The notes beneath the pieces are model-generated. The model saw nothing but the letters and a program-made list of their open reading frames with translations. It was not told the origin of the DNA and made no database searches. From Oidiodendron maius Zn (Eukaryota > Ascomycota > Leotiomycetes > Myxotrichaceae), in NCBI GenBank assembly GCA_000827325.1, contig KN832870.1, forward strand, positions 5,704,001-5,768,000: a stretch of DNA of 64,000 nucleotides, given 5' to 3'. Shown in pieces: positions 34,372 through 46,765 of this stretch (positions within the stretch are counted from its first letter, which is position 1; each line of letters opens with the position of its first letter). A program made the translations under genes and the position numbers.

Positions 34372-37255
34372 CCAACGCGGAGTTGGGTCGGGATGGAACG
34401 TGAAGTTGAACGAGGTAGTAGGATAGAGGCACACCTGGTGGCATAGTGCCGTCTCTCGATTTCCCTAGTGTAACCATGGCCTCATGGACTCATTGGCATG
34501 ACGAACGAGTATATAAGGGTTGAGCTTGGGAGTCATTGGCTTTGCTATCCCTCTATACCAGCAGCTTTCTCTCAACAAAAAGCTCAAGGTCACTGACGAC
34601 TTCGTGTGCGGAGTTGTAATCCCCCCTCAACACTTGTGAATAATAACTGTCATTGGAGCATGCCGCACCGCTGGAAATTGACCTAATATAAATCTCTCCT
34701 CGATATCCTCCTGTTCTTAGGTGAAAGAATCTAATTCTGGAAAAGGCTCGTCACCTTCTATTATTTAATAGAAAGCTGTCCCTAAGGCAAAAATATCTAT
34801 CTTCTTATCTGCCTGATTGGGATCGGCTTGAGGTATGGAAGCCTTTATATTCTCCGATAAGAGGCCAACTAGCTTGACACTCCTATCCGATCTAAGAAGT
34901 TGCCACAATTGAAGTTTTTCATTCATCACCACCGCCCCTTTAATTAGTGACCTTAACCCCGCCCGTTACCATGTAACATCCGTAAGGCTGCGATGGCCGA
35001 GTGGAAAGGCTCTTTATTTTTTCTAATGGAGCTAAGGTTAATAACTTAATCTTGGACAATTTTATCGACTTTTCTGCATTTGCTTCTCGCTCACAGTCCA
35101 TTGCTTGTAGGGCAACTAACAGAATAGAAACAAGCTCGTACACTAGCATAACTAACTTCCTATTTGAGAATTTATACTATTTATATGGCTTTGAGCGTTA
35201 TTTCACCGCTTTTTAAGCTTTGCCAAGGCAAAGCTAGTTATATTTTTAGTGAGACGCTAAACTACTATTGTTAAATAATCTATCTTATAGAATATAAAGG
35301 AGTTGTCTATATAAAGGGGCCCATATCGTCGACGCTTAAAGACCGATATCTTAGGATCATATCTACTAGACCGCTTTACACGTACTAGCCAATATGAAGG
35401 CCCTTTTGATTATTCTAGGGTCGAGTATATCTCTGACTGCTGCCTAAGGCCCAGGTGACCTCTGCTACGTTTCCGGAGTTAGAGACCTTCTCTTCTTTAC
35501 TCCTTTACATATATCAATAGGGCTAATATATTCATCAATCTACTATATGAGTGGAATATGCGAGTCCACTACATGGTGTAGTGGCCTCAGTGGTACATCA
35601 TTTCCTGGCTTCTGTCCTGGCGGCCGGATTATGTACAATGCTGCTTAGGCCCGACTTGTGGGCCAACTGGAGATTGGAGATGTGACGACATTGACTACAA
35701 CTATTGTGGTGACTATATCAGGTGCGGTTTAGTTTGCTTGATACTTATTAAAGAGTCTTCACTGATCCTTATAATATAAGAATACTAATTAACTGCCGAT
35801 GATAGTGGTTATTGCCCCGGCCCATCGAACTATAAGTGCTGCTCAGGTGTAGATGGTACCTCATAGTTAAGGCCTAAAAGAGAAATTTATTGGTTGAAGC
35901 TTTGTCTTGGAGAAAGGTCGGGTGAGCTTATAAGCTGATTAGTTCAAAGGTTGAATTGTGTTAGTTAACTGAGCTTGACCATTTTTTAGTCCAAGGAGCG
36001 GATACCTAGACTGGTTTATGATTCTGTACATACAGTAATGCTATTGGTTTCTACGCTTTAACATTACTGGTCGTATTATTCGATTATTTATTCGTACAAA
36101 ATTATTATTATTCTCCCACTTTTTGACAGCTAGGCCTCACGATCCAATCAAGCCCGACTGTATATAGTAGTATAGGGACTGTCTCATCTATGCTTTTATC
36201 TATTAACTACAATTGAGGACAGTAGTCATTATGAAGGTGATATAAGTATACATAGCCTCTTATTAACCCTCTCCAATGTCATCCCTACTTTTGGCATATA
36301 GAAAGGGCAAGGCCAGGATGCAAAAATCAGGACATCCCCATGATGATGCATCCCTAGCTTATAGATTCAATGAAAGACTTATCAGTGCTAATTATTTTAT
36401 GACTTATAGATATGACTTACTATCACAGCCATAGTTGACGGCTAGGTTGGGCTATCCGCAGACAGTTACGTATATTATTGAATTTTTTTTGAGAACCATA
36501 GCCACATCGACACTAAGCATATTCCATGGTACTTGATTGACGGCCTTTGACCAGTCGGATGATCAATGATCAGCCTGCCTTCCCCCCGAACAGCACTCTC
36601 ACTATAGCCAACCTCTTATCAGCCTCTAGACAATCGCCACAGAATCATCACAATGTCAATCATGGTTCCTAAGAGACGCCAGGATAATGACGAAGACGAG
36701 GTGCTATGAAAAGGTCATCAGACGGCTACCGAGAGATGCAGGAGCTAAAGATATTGTAGGCGCATTTAATACGAATGGTAAAAATAATTTTCATATCGCG
36801 GAAAGACGTTCCAGCCACGCCAGATAGGGTCAGTTCGACCTAAAGTTCAAAGATTAAGGTCTGAAAGTCGGTCTGAAAGTCAATCTCACAGGAATGGTAT
36901 GCGAGATATTCATGCCCCAGACTGGCCTCATAATCTGCCGGCAGTCCAGACGGATGACGAGAGAGGTACCGTTAAAATAAATTAGACCTTATATAACATA
37001 AGCGCGTATAATACATAGGCCAGATTGAGTTTTAAAAGCCTTTAAATCCAATTCTGAATATAAATTTGAAGCGCCCAAAATAGCTAAAAACACAGACTTA
37101 TGTCGGTAGGCTTGTTACATCACACACTATGAGGGTAGGTTCCACGCCTGTTTAGAGACTCACTGAAAAGTACTCTATATACATGGCTTTAAAGGGGAAT
37201 ATATTTTTTTTTGAAGATCAATGATAACGCTACTAAACCGCGTTGGCCTAAACAT
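34372..37255. other. AT-rich gene-poor region with a decayed gene
   Basis: Contains the broken secreted-protein gene at 35394-35866. Elsewhere only AT-rich sequence with many stops, including 34700-35300 and 36000-37200, compatible with RIP decay. A tRNA-like A-box word at ~34988 has no partner. Confidence 0.45.
35394..35866 (+). pseudogene. Decayed small secreted cysteine-rich protein gene
   Basis: Starts with an ATG and a signal-peptide-like stretch (MKALLIILGSSISLTAA). Downstream frames still spell cysteine-rich pieces: TSFPGFCPGG, DYVQCCLGPTCGPTGD and GYCPGPSNYKCCSG. The CPGP...CC pattern is familiar from small fungal secreted proteins, including the N-terminal parts of some lysozyme-like ones. 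Remnants of at least one intron are visible. The copy is broken, with about two or three interruptions, so no full product is expected. Embedded in AT-rich sequence. Confidence 0.65.
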
Positions 37256-39247
37256 TCACCAGCGAACTACCAAATTTTTCTTCTTCCACATAGGAAGGCT
37301 CTGTTGCTTAAATCTCGTGTTTACAACTCTAGCCTTCTCTGCTACTGCCGCTGTTCCGAAGCTAAACAGCAGACCTAAGACGAGAAGCGGCAGGGATACG
37401 GCGAAATAGATCCAAAACTTCCGATTTCCAGGCAAGAAGTCACCGCCCATACTGAGAATGCTTGAAGTAAGTGACAGCGGGAGAAATATGGTACCCAGGA
37501 CGGCCAGGAGCCGTGAGTTCCTAGCTTCATCAAGGGACTTGCTGCTTTCAAGGATGCTTAGATGGTTAAGGACTGCCGAGTTGATTGCGGCTGTTCGATC
37601 CTTCCACATCCTAAGTCTTCCTAAAAGAATGACCCAATCTTGCAAACACCCGTTTAGGTTGGTCGTTTGGGTGCTCATATCCAAACTATGGGGCGGGGTG
37701 ACGTTTAATTCGACAAGATTTGTCTCCACATAGTCGCAATAATGAGCACAACGACGCTTCCAGCCATTGACATGATCGATATTCTGCTCAAGCCATTGGA
37801 GTCCCGTGAAGTTTTTTTTCGAGCCGTGCGTCTCCTGAAATTCTTCCAGCTTGTATTCCAAGAACGTAGAGTGCTTCCGAACGTATAATTGAAAATTGGT
37901 CCAATTCGAAAGTGCAATCTTTTTAGTCAAATCTGCAATACAACCTGTTGTTTGGTGGTTTAGCTGTTGGGTTTCTCGGTAATAGAAGAGGATGTCGTCC
38001 AGCAAGGAAGTCCTTGGAGGCACTTGTGCAGCAGCTGTATCCCAACTTGCTGGCGTACCGATCAATTCCTTGGGCCATTTCAAGACGTCAACATAGCCAC
38101 CTTCGTAAGGGCTACATGCCACTGGTATTTTCTGAGGAGTTGGAATGCTGCAGCGATTGGGCGCGCTCCAGTTCGGTATAGTGTAAGTTCCAACAGGAGG
38201 ATCTACTAGGAGGATTGCTTCACCATATCATGTCAGCATCAGTCCAGATATTAAAGCCTCAAAAGAATTTCGGTCGATGATCCTTGGCGATTAGGAACTG
38301 TCCAAGTAGAAGGGCGAAAAATTTGGGTCCTATGTCTAAAGCCCCTCCATAGGACTTTTACGTAGTGCAAAATCTTAAAATGTCACTCACCGAAGGTGTC
38401 TTCCTCAGACCAATACGACAGCCGACGATGAATTACGGCTACTCTGTCAAAAAGTCCCAAGCTGGCGCCGGGTAAGCTGAACTTCCGGAAGACATTGCTG
38501 TCACAGTATAGCTTCCCGTTTGCCTCGAAAAGTGTGTCGTCATTCAATGAAAGTAGTTGCGGGTATTGCAACGAGAACCATTTCCTGCCCATTCGGTTAT
38601 TGTCCCAAGTGGATTGCCACAATTGCTGCGCGAAAAACATTGGCTCAATCTGTAGTTGGAATCCCAAAACTTCGACAAAATCTGTCGAAATATCTTCTAG
38701 GATGAATACCGTTCGTCGTGGCAGCGCGGTTGTTTCCTCGCCATTTTTAGGTTTAGAGTTGAATGAATTCTTCATATATGTGGACAGCTGGTTGGAAGAG
38801 TTGAAAAGATGCTGGTGGACATGGTCTTCGAAGAACTCCAAGGCAGCTGCTCGTCCACGTCGCGCATTTTCCGGCCTTGATTCGTTCAGCAGCGTACTCA
38901 GAAACTGTAATTTTGGATACCTGTCGCTCATAATTTTTACTAGGTTTCGATAAGTCCGAGATGGGGGTAGCTTTGAGCACGGTGCACTCGGTAGCATACC
39001 TCCGTCTTCTTTCGAAATCTCTGCCGCCATGGGATGCGAAGAACGGCAAGCCGACGAAAGGTTGAGGAAGTAGATTGTACGTAGGGAAGTAAGCAGTGGC
39101 CAAATTGTCACTCATATGCCCTGGCGGGGTGGCAACCCGAGATTGAAGAGATGTCTTCTCCCAGTTGGACGACGGGAATGGCTCGAGTGCCAGGGGTAAG
39201 TAATGCCACGGAGGCCAAAATAATTGTAAGGCTGCATTACTAGTCAC
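37256..39247 (-). CDS. CorA-like membrane protein
   Basis: Exons (transcript order) 39247-39000, 38920-38391 and 38217-37256 give 579 aa, with frame kept at both joins; the second acceptor (GAAG) is unusual. The long N-terminal part is soluble. The C-terminus has two membrane segments, LLAVLGTIFLPLSLTSSILSMG and FWIYFAVSLPLLVLGLLFSFG, the topology of CorA/ZntB Mg2+ or Zn2+ channels, preceded by a long helical segment with LRMWKDRTAAINSAVLNHLS. The GMN motif that closes the first membrane helix in true CorA is replaced (SMGGDF), as is common in the large fungal CorA-like family. Ion transport is therefore unproven. The phrase AILLVDPPVG at the start of exon 3 supports the chosen acceptor. Confidence 0.75.
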
Positions 39248-39710
39248 GTGCTCTTCTACAAGAGGGATCCAAAATCTGCCCCGGCTGAGGGAGCAGAAAC
39301 GACTTCTGGGCGAAATTCGGCAAGGAAACTATAACCGGGGCACATAGGATGCCAAAACGGGTTCAAATTTATGGTGCGCAGGCTGCTCAGGGCGTTCTCA
39401 GGCTCTGATCTAGTACGCTCACCTTCGGCTCAGGCGTGCTCACCTTTAGCTTAGGTTAAAGCAGCAGCTGCACACGCCCTGAGACTAAAACGGAACGTGT
39501 ACTGCACGTAACCCACTACAAGAGCAACCAAGGCATACGACTAGACCTTATTTGGGTTTTGGAGGCATCTCTAAGCCGAAAACAGCGAACTTTCAGCAGC
39601 AAATCAGCGTGAGTCTTGGCAAGTGGTCTTCTGTGCTGGGCTCCTAGCGTTCACGCCCCCTGCTCTCGCACGCCCGGTAGTAGTCCCTTTCATCACTTCG
39701 TTTCAGGGCA
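39248..39710. other. Intergenic upstream of the large unknown gene
   Basis: Contains a short repeat of gctcacctt(c/t)agctta-like words at 39415-39465. No gene supported. Possibly the edge of the element carrying the next gene, but no terminal repeat was found. Confidence 0.4.
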
Positions 39711-42700
39711 ATGCCAGGCGGGCGCCCCCGAAAGTACGCGGATGCAGCTGCCGCAAAGGCTGGCGGAAAAGTCAGAGCTATCGAGCGGAGAGCAGAGAGG
39801 AAGGCAGCACAGGAAAATGGCGGGATCAAAACCGAGGGTGGCTATCGGTTCATTCTGGAGGACATTGTACGTCTACTTACGTCTCTCAGATGCAGGCATG
39901 AATATATATCTATGTCTTGCTCCCGTCTAACGCGAACACTGTCGACAGAACCAGTGGACAACTACCCGCGAGCCACCACACGCATCTCCCAGCCAGTCCC
40001 CGAGCCCAGTGAAAGACCCATCCCCAAGCCCGCTACCGCCAAGCCCACCGCGAACGGATATCAACGGATCGGACATCCCTAGCCTTGACGCGTTTGGTCG
40101 GTTGACATTGGAACCTGCCGTTGCCGTCGCCGACCAGAGACCACCGCGAGACCACCCAGATGGCGCAAGCGCGTGCTCCACAGGGCAAACGGCCCAACCC
40201 GACGAACGGGACGACGATTACAGCGCTAGGCTCAGCGACGTCTTCATTGACTTCGGTGGTGAGCTTAGAGCTGGGCTCCACAGCACGACAGGTGCGGTCG
40301 ATGACCCAGATGCCACGATAGTAATTGAGGACGCGGTATGCCATGCTTCAGCGACGGCACGGGACTTTGCTGACAATAGTAGTGGTCTCTTCCACCGCCA
40401 TCTGGGCCTATCCCAGAGGGCGCCGGGGGCCAACCGGCCGTGGTCACCCTTTCTCGATCAGCACGACACCTTATTGACCAGCTCAGCCACCCACATACCT
40501 GCTCACGGGAACATCACGCTCTCCTGCTGCACAATCACCTGCACAAAGTCCAGAATCATCGGCACACCAACGCTGCATGTGGCAGTGTAGCCGATCTACA
40601 GCAGCTCATCGATCCAACCCTCCCACGGAACAGCTACATTCCTGACGTGCTCGGCCGGAATGATGTTACAATAGCTGGCCGTTACACGTATTTGAACGAC
40701 CGCCCGGCAGACCCGCTGGTCTTTTCAGACGAGCACATGCTTAGCGGTCGCTTCCGGACTCTATACGAGGGCCGAGAAAACGACTCTACGAAGCCGCAGA
40801 ATGTGTGCCTGCATCTCCACACTTCGAGTAGGCTCAAGCGGCGCCCCACCAGCACAGTGGACATAGATAGCGCTAGTGGGTTCGCAACCAGCCTAGCTGT
40901 GTTCCGAAATGGACTCGATTGGGTAATGAAGCCGCACCGAGTACGGAACATGAGCTCCAACATCCACGGCGTCCGCCTGTCAACCGAGTCCGAAGGCCCT
41001 CATGGAGATGCACGCCGGTCTTCCGTGCCGGTTCACGAGGTACCTCACATGCACCTGGGGACCGGCGTAGGGTTGTTTAAGATCGAGGCCTATGCTCTAT
41101 TCCCTCGGATAAGGGACCGGGCTAGCAACTTTCTATTAGACAGCGAGGAAGAACTGTGGTATGACGAGATATGGATGCCCGCATTGATTCACACGATGCC
41201 GGGTGACGGGCTTCAGGAGATGCCTATGTCATGGCGGGCTGCAGTCGCGAGGAGCAAGGCGAAAGGGCTAGAAAGCTACTCCACCGAAGAAACTACGTTC
41301 TACAGCCGACAGCGACTCCTGTCGATCATCCTACAGCCCCAATATCTCCACGAAATCTGGCTGGAAGTATCGCGGCGCCTAGCAGCAGACGTCCAGAAGT
41401 ATCACATCTTTCAAGACTGCCGGCTCTTTCTGAATAGCAAAGGGCTCAAGATGCAGCTGAAGAGCAATTCATGGTTAGGGCTCTCACGCTCCTGGAACCG
41501 CCTGTGGGATGTCACGATAGACCCAGCGCATATTGATCAATCCAGCTTTTGGTTGGATATCGGTCGTCAGCTGACCCCGCCTGATCAGGGCCGCGAGGGC
41601 GGCTCCGATGATGCGGCCCAGTTTGCACCCGAGACCTACCTCTGGCGGCGATGCTGCTTGAACAGCTATATCCGGCAGAGGCGACAGGGTCATCCCAAGA
41701 GCGACCTGCGGGTGGACGTCTATCAGTCTGCATCTTTCCACGACGTATTGTCTGTAACGCTTACACCCTCCCCAAAGTCTGCTGAGCACGTTGAAGGCTT
41801 CCGCTACTCGCAGTTCTACATGAAGGATAACGTCAACTTTATTGCTGAGAAGACGACCCTCTTTGCTAATTCTGACGTGGAAAGCCTTGCTCTTGACCCA
41901 AACTTTGTCAAGGCAACAACTCGAAATTCCGGCAGCCCTAAACCGCTCAGCGCTCGAAGGCTGACCCGGGCTTATCTCGCGGGGAAAGTCCGGGCACATA
42001 GCAGCCTCCAAGAGGCTCGAATCCGCTCTTTCGCGGCTCGGGAGGATCATCGTCTGTCGCTTGATCTGTGGAGCCAAGTGTTCCCTGTGCTCATCCAGCA
42101 GGAGCAGGAAGAGACGATGTTCAGCGATGTGCCAGCTGAGTTAGAAGAGCCCTTTTTTATGATCCCTAGTAGCGCATATTTTGGAGTGCTCTATGGCCAG
42201 ATGAACAAGTTTTGCCTTGGGTTTGAGTATATGCTGTCACGGGTTGACGACGAGTACACGGCATGGGAAGATACACAAGCCGCTATCATCTTCTTTCGAT
42301 CTCTGCAGCGATCGTTCAGCACCTCGATAGTGCAACAGGAGCCTGCCCTGTGGAAGGATAGATGGAGACGGCAGATTGGCCCCGACAAGCCACCGACCAC
42401 TCATCAAGGCTTGAACATTGGCGCCTTGTCAGCACGAACAGGGTTTGGCTGGTTCTCGCCTCTATTTGACTGGGGCTCTTGGCGGCTCAAAGATCCGTAT
42501 GTCCCACTCGTGCTTCAAGAGAACCCACGCCTTCTCCGGCATTACCAAGTCCACCGAGTTTCTCTTCGCGATAAGCACTCGATCTTTATGAGGCTGCAGC
42601 TTGTCGAACGCTGGTGGCAGAAGTATGGATCTACTCCTGGCTTCAGACTCGCGATAATAGAATACCTGTGTGGGCTCTGCATTGCTCAGTTCCGTAGAGA

Positions 42701-42809
42701 TGTATGGGCCTATTTGTTGTGGAAGAGAGCCGTCAGTCGGGAGCATAAGTTACATCTAATGAACGAAGATGTGCCTCTATGCCATCATGTGCTCTACTTT
42801 CTAACTTAA
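39711..42809 (+). CDS. Large protein of unrecognised fungal family, possibly element-borne
   Basis: The main exon runs in one open frame from about 40383 to 42809. Upstream exons 39711-39866 and 39949-~40335 join it; the second junction is ambiguous (donors at 40259, 40321 or 40336, acceptors at 40382 or 40416), giving about 990 aa. The start MPGGRPRKYAD has an AT-hook-like GRPRK motif, then a basic Ala/Arg stretch and a Pro-rich linker. A conserved-looking core includes SYIPDVLGRND, VPHMHLG...LFKIEAYALFPRI and LWDVTIDPAHID. I recall multicopy fungal hypothetical proteins of this kind but no name. No catalytic motif stands out. GC content is higher than the AT-rich flanks, and the neighbours are a LINE fragment and AT-rich sequence, suggesting arrival by transposition. 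Not broken as far as visible. Confidence 0.7.
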
Positions 42810-43139
42810 CTCAATCAACTTATTTTCAACCTTCATGATATTTACTTTTTCCCTCTAACCTCCAACACCCTTTATCAGTGCGACTACCCTTCATCCGTGC
42901 GACTACCCTTTATTAGTGTGTACCCTTTTATTACTACAAGTCAGGAGTGACATTGGATTAAGCTTGGATCAGGTGACCAGATGGAGGTTATACGGCGTAT
43001 ACTTTATAATACTATTGCATAACGGTTTATTGTAAAGTATTAGATCTGAAATTTTATGCGGTATAGAGTATTACCGTAGTAGTATTTTTGGGCTAGAATA
43101 CTGCAGTAATTACGGCCGTAATACTTTTGGACACACTGG
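42810..43139. other. Short intergenic with a small tandem repeat
   Basis: At 42880-42935 the word gtgcgactaccctt(c/t)at recurs in tandem with decay. No gene. Confidence 0.5.
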
Positions 43140-43850
43140 ACAGCTACCAAGGGCTCAAATGCGGCATTAGCACTCAAGAGGCTTAAGATGCTATCCCCAG
43201 TGTCAGCCCGGCAGCCCTTCAATGCAACAGTGGCACCAGTAATAGACTATGCCTGGAATGTCTGGATGCATGCAGCCAAGGAATCGGGAATGGCAACACT
43301 CAATAGGGCTCAGACGATAGGCGCTCGGGCAATTACTGGGGCCTTTCGGACGGTTGCAGTGGCTATTGCAGAGGCAGAGGCATATATTTGACCAATACAA
43401 CAAAGGCAATTTGAGAGGGCAGTCAAGTTATGGATAGGAATCCAGACGTTCCCAGACACTCACCCCCTTAAGAAGTTACAAATACAGGTATTCCGAAGGT
43501 TTCTATCACCACCACGGCGAATTGCATTACAGTCTTACACCAGCCAACAAACAAAATTGAGACCATCAAGGCATTTACTGTATCACCATGGGAGAAGAGA
43601 ATTGATGTGATAGTCAAGCCAGGTCACCAGGAAGCAGCTCAGATCGCCAGGGATGCCCAGGGAATAGTAGTGGCAACTTGTTCATCAGAAAAGAATGGAA
43701 TAGCTACTTCGTCAAGTACTTGAATGGAGCGTACCAAACTACCATAGAAGGAGACCCTATAAGTTATCATCTCGGTCTTCATGGCTTTGCTGTAAGGGGC
43801 TAATCTTCGAATAGCTCAAAGGTGTGGTTCAAGTATTACTATTAAGAAGT
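43140..43850 (+). mobile_element. Tad1-type LINE fragment (end of reverse transcriptase to RNase H)
   Basis: Conceptual translation gives ALKRLKMLSPVSARQPFNAT, then APVIDYAWNVWM, then QTIGARAITGAFRTVAVAIAEAEA. This is the characteristic stretch between the reverse transcriptase and RNase H of Tad1-like non-LTR elements. An FERAVKLWIGIQTFPDTHPL segment follows in the same frame after a stop, and weaker similarity continues toward the RNase H start. The rest of ORF2 and any ORF1 are missing here. Several stops show it is dead. Confidence 0.72.
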
Positions 43851-44141
43851 GTGTGAGGAATCTAATAAGTACATGTATGCTTCTGTTTGTTTATACTGTA
43901 TATCTTCAATTTTTTTTCCCGGAAGTACCCGGTATACCATGGATTTACCCGGGTTTGTACCCAACAATACAAATCTTGGTGGTGAATACCCAAACAAATC
44001 AATCTGGATGGATACCCGGGTAACCCGCACCAGGTTTCAAGTCTGCGGCTCGCGCAGGGGGTCTGGGATGTAAAAGAAAGCTACGCTTTCAATTATATTC
44101 TGTAAGGCTATTTGTCTACAAACAGCCTCTTAATACATTTA
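43851..44141. other. Short intergenic, no gene
   Basis: 291 bp with no recognised feature. A CCCGG-rich palindromic area (43917-43955 and 44015-44025) is visible but unassigned. Confidence 0.4.
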
Positions 44142-46272
44142 TCAAGTCGATTCAAAATTGCTTGGCCAAGTCATATCCTCCTTGTCAAAAAGAAACATGT
44201 CAGGGTCGAACCCCATGTCCTGAACAACGTCCTGAAAGTATGTATTTGAAGACCCTTCCGGTGGAGGGAATTGTTCACCGCCGGTCGGATGATGTGTGTC
44301 CAAGATCCTGCGCGACAGCGTTTGGAAAGTTGTGACACATTGCTGAACAAACGGACTCAGGTGCTCGTGAGCGCGGAGGGCCGACATTGCCCTGCTCCAA
44401 GACTCTGATACAATCGGCGTGAACAGGTCGGTTCGCAGCATTGCAGCGATTAGTATTGTCCCTGCGACGTGGAGATAAAAGATACGATGCCACCAAGGGA
44501 GAATACCAATGGTCCCATCCGGCTTATGGTGCTCATGGACCAGAGATACCATTTTCTGAGCACTGTTGACGCAAATGGAGGCGCCGTATTGGAAAAGGTG
44601 GCCTCCCAAACCTTTGTCGAGAGCAGAGCCTGTTGATGCTGCTTGAGATTGTGACAAACAGAAGCGTGCCAGCATTGGTCTGAAGAGGAGAATTCGAGCG
44701 TCCAAGAGCCTAAAGCGACTCCAATGAGTGAGTGAATCCTTATATATAGAAGAGAGTAGTCACAGGCAGAGCTGTTGAGATCTCTGCTCTGTGGGAAGGC
44801 CCTGATTCCACCTACCGAAGACGAAGAATAACCCCTTGTCTGTGCGAAACATCGTCGCCACCGCCTTGAGAGATGTCAACTCTTAAGGACTGGGGAAGAC
44901 TTTTCTCCCATTTGTTAAGGCAAGCGTCAAGTTGCAGTACAGTGCCAAAGTACTCCTCATTCTGATACAAACGTGGCAGACCTAACCCTTCTCCAAAGCT
45001 GCTGCAGGCAGGTGGTTGTGAGAACATAATATGATTGGAGACTTCATATAGCTCTAGCGTCCTGGTGAAATAATGCGCAGATAGCACGTGAGGTTGTCCC
45101 TCCAGGGCGTTATCGCGCAGTGAGTCGATGGCAACGGGCGGAACGGCCAGGGATACCATTGAACTTCGTCCAAGGACCCATGAAATTCCCCAAGGGAAAC
45201 ATTAGTAATGGTGCATCAAATCGGGGAGGAGAGTTCGTTTGCACACCTGTCCATGAAGACACAGCATTGCCAAAGCTGTCGCCTCCGTCGACTATCGCGG
45301 CTAGGAGTGCCGGATGAAGACGCCTCAGGTATGTGAAGACCAAGGCTCCGCGCTATGCGCATTGCGGAGCCAACTGCCATCCAAGTCCGGTGTGGATTAC
45401 TAGTGCACTGCAGATATCGACTCATGAGAAGTAAGCACTCAATGAGCTCAAGCGATTCCGGTTCCCAGATGATGGTCTCGGGACGGAGCAAAGTCCATGC
45501 ACGCTGGAAGTAAGTGTTGCTTGCCTCCTCCCTTTGCTCGAGTGGAAGAAATTATTGCAACTGAGTGGCTAGGGCAAAGACCGTATTGAGAGAACTGAGG
45601 AAAATGCGTTCATTGTGGTTGAGTGAGGTGCCAGCAAACAGTGCCTGGTACGAGCGAGAGAAGCTCTCCTGTTCAAGGAAGGGTTCTAAAGGTTGTATGT
45701 ACCGCCAGTATAGGTCTATCTGGTGGTTAGCATGCTTGCGCGGAGGCAGTACGTTGTCCACGTGATGGACGCTTCTATCAGCAACTTCATGACAGTAGAG
45801 CGTCCTAAACAAGGGAGCATCCGTCATGGGAACCAAGCTCGGCCTTCCGTTGGAAGAAAGCCCCAGCCGTGCGTCGATGGCAGCCTTGACCTCACTAACA
45901 AATATCTTTGGCACACCGCCGTAGTGAACATCGTGTTCATCTGGTCGTTCCGAGCTCGCGGGTTGAGGAGTACGACGCGGCGGCGGAGGACGAGGAGATG
46001 GCTCATCACTTGTGCCACGAACATTATATGTGCAAGTCCTTCGCGTGGCGTCCTTTTTCTGACAACTGCTGCACACTGATGTTGATAGGTGTTAGTCTCA
46101 GGAGCGCAGCGTGCCAGGAGGGGGCTCCTTGGTGAGAGACATGTACAGTACCTGGGGAAACGCCATCGCATTTTATCTTCTTGGAGCGACAGGCCTCGCA
46201 GGCAATACCAATTTTCAATCTCTTCACCCGTGGCGGGCCTATCTTCTGGGTTTGTGGACTTGCCGACGACAT
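44142..46272 (-). pseudogene. Zn2Cys6 transcription factor with one in-frame stop
   Basis: Exons (transcript order) 46272-46152, 46075-45247, 45163-44816 and 44709-44142 keep frame throughout and would give 621 aa. The zinc cluster is split by intron 1: ACEACRSKKIKCDGVSP joins VCSSCQKKDATRRTC, six cysteines complete. The fungal-specific transcription factor domain follows (YWRYIQPLEPFLEQ..., RIARSLGLHIPEA, RRRRQLWQCCVFMD). A TAA at 45554-45552, within what reads QLQ-stop-FLPLEQREEAS, interrupts otherwise uniform coding sequence; homologous regulators read through here. It may be a recent nonsense mutation or a sequence error, since all splice sites and the cluster are intact. The regulator is divergent from an MFS exporter it probably controlled. 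Confidence 0.78.
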
Positions 46273-46765
46273 GGTGCTGTAACTTACCGGATCGCAGCAG
46301 ACTACAGACATTGATTGCACGGAGGAAGAGGAATGCAATGGATACGTGTGAGCCGAGTCTTCCGATGTCTTCCGGGTATTACTTCGGAGCCGCACGGCAT
46401 TGGGCAGGGAAATCTGACATGCTGGAGTTTCCAGCCAGTGGTATGGCGTTCCGAGATGGACCAAGTTTCTCGGGATAGTAAGGTTTGAGAGTACAGTATT
46501 ACTGTCCCGAATTTTGAAGCTAGTACGGGCGGTGGAGCATGCGGTAAATCTTATCAAGACTAGGGTGGCAGAGCTACATCGCTCACCATACAGCTCCAGC
46601 CAATCGCGTAAGGGTCCGGTATGCCAACTTCACTCCTGCGTCTTCGGAATCTCCAGGAACGCAGTAATTGAGACCACTGCCGAGGATGCAATTTACGAAG
46701 CAATCATATATAACGGGCGACGGGCAAGATACGCTGCGTACAATGTTCGTGCCAACGCTTTCGAT
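46273..46765. promoter_or_regulatory. Shared divergent promoter: regulator / MFS exporter
   Basis: 493 bp between the two start codons. The exporter frame is open for 84 codons upstream of 46766 but has no ATG there, so I treat it as leader. No operator identified. Confidence 0.45.

Noticed and set aside
34985-35012. tRNA-Ser/Leu-like start (tggccgagtgg A-box)
   Set aside because: No B-box, anticodon stem or acceptor partner follows; only the first ~22 bases resemble a tRNA.
46514-46765. N-terminal extension of the MFS exporter
   Set aside because: The frame is open but lacks an ATG, overlaps the divergent promoter and has no similarity to exporter N-termini.
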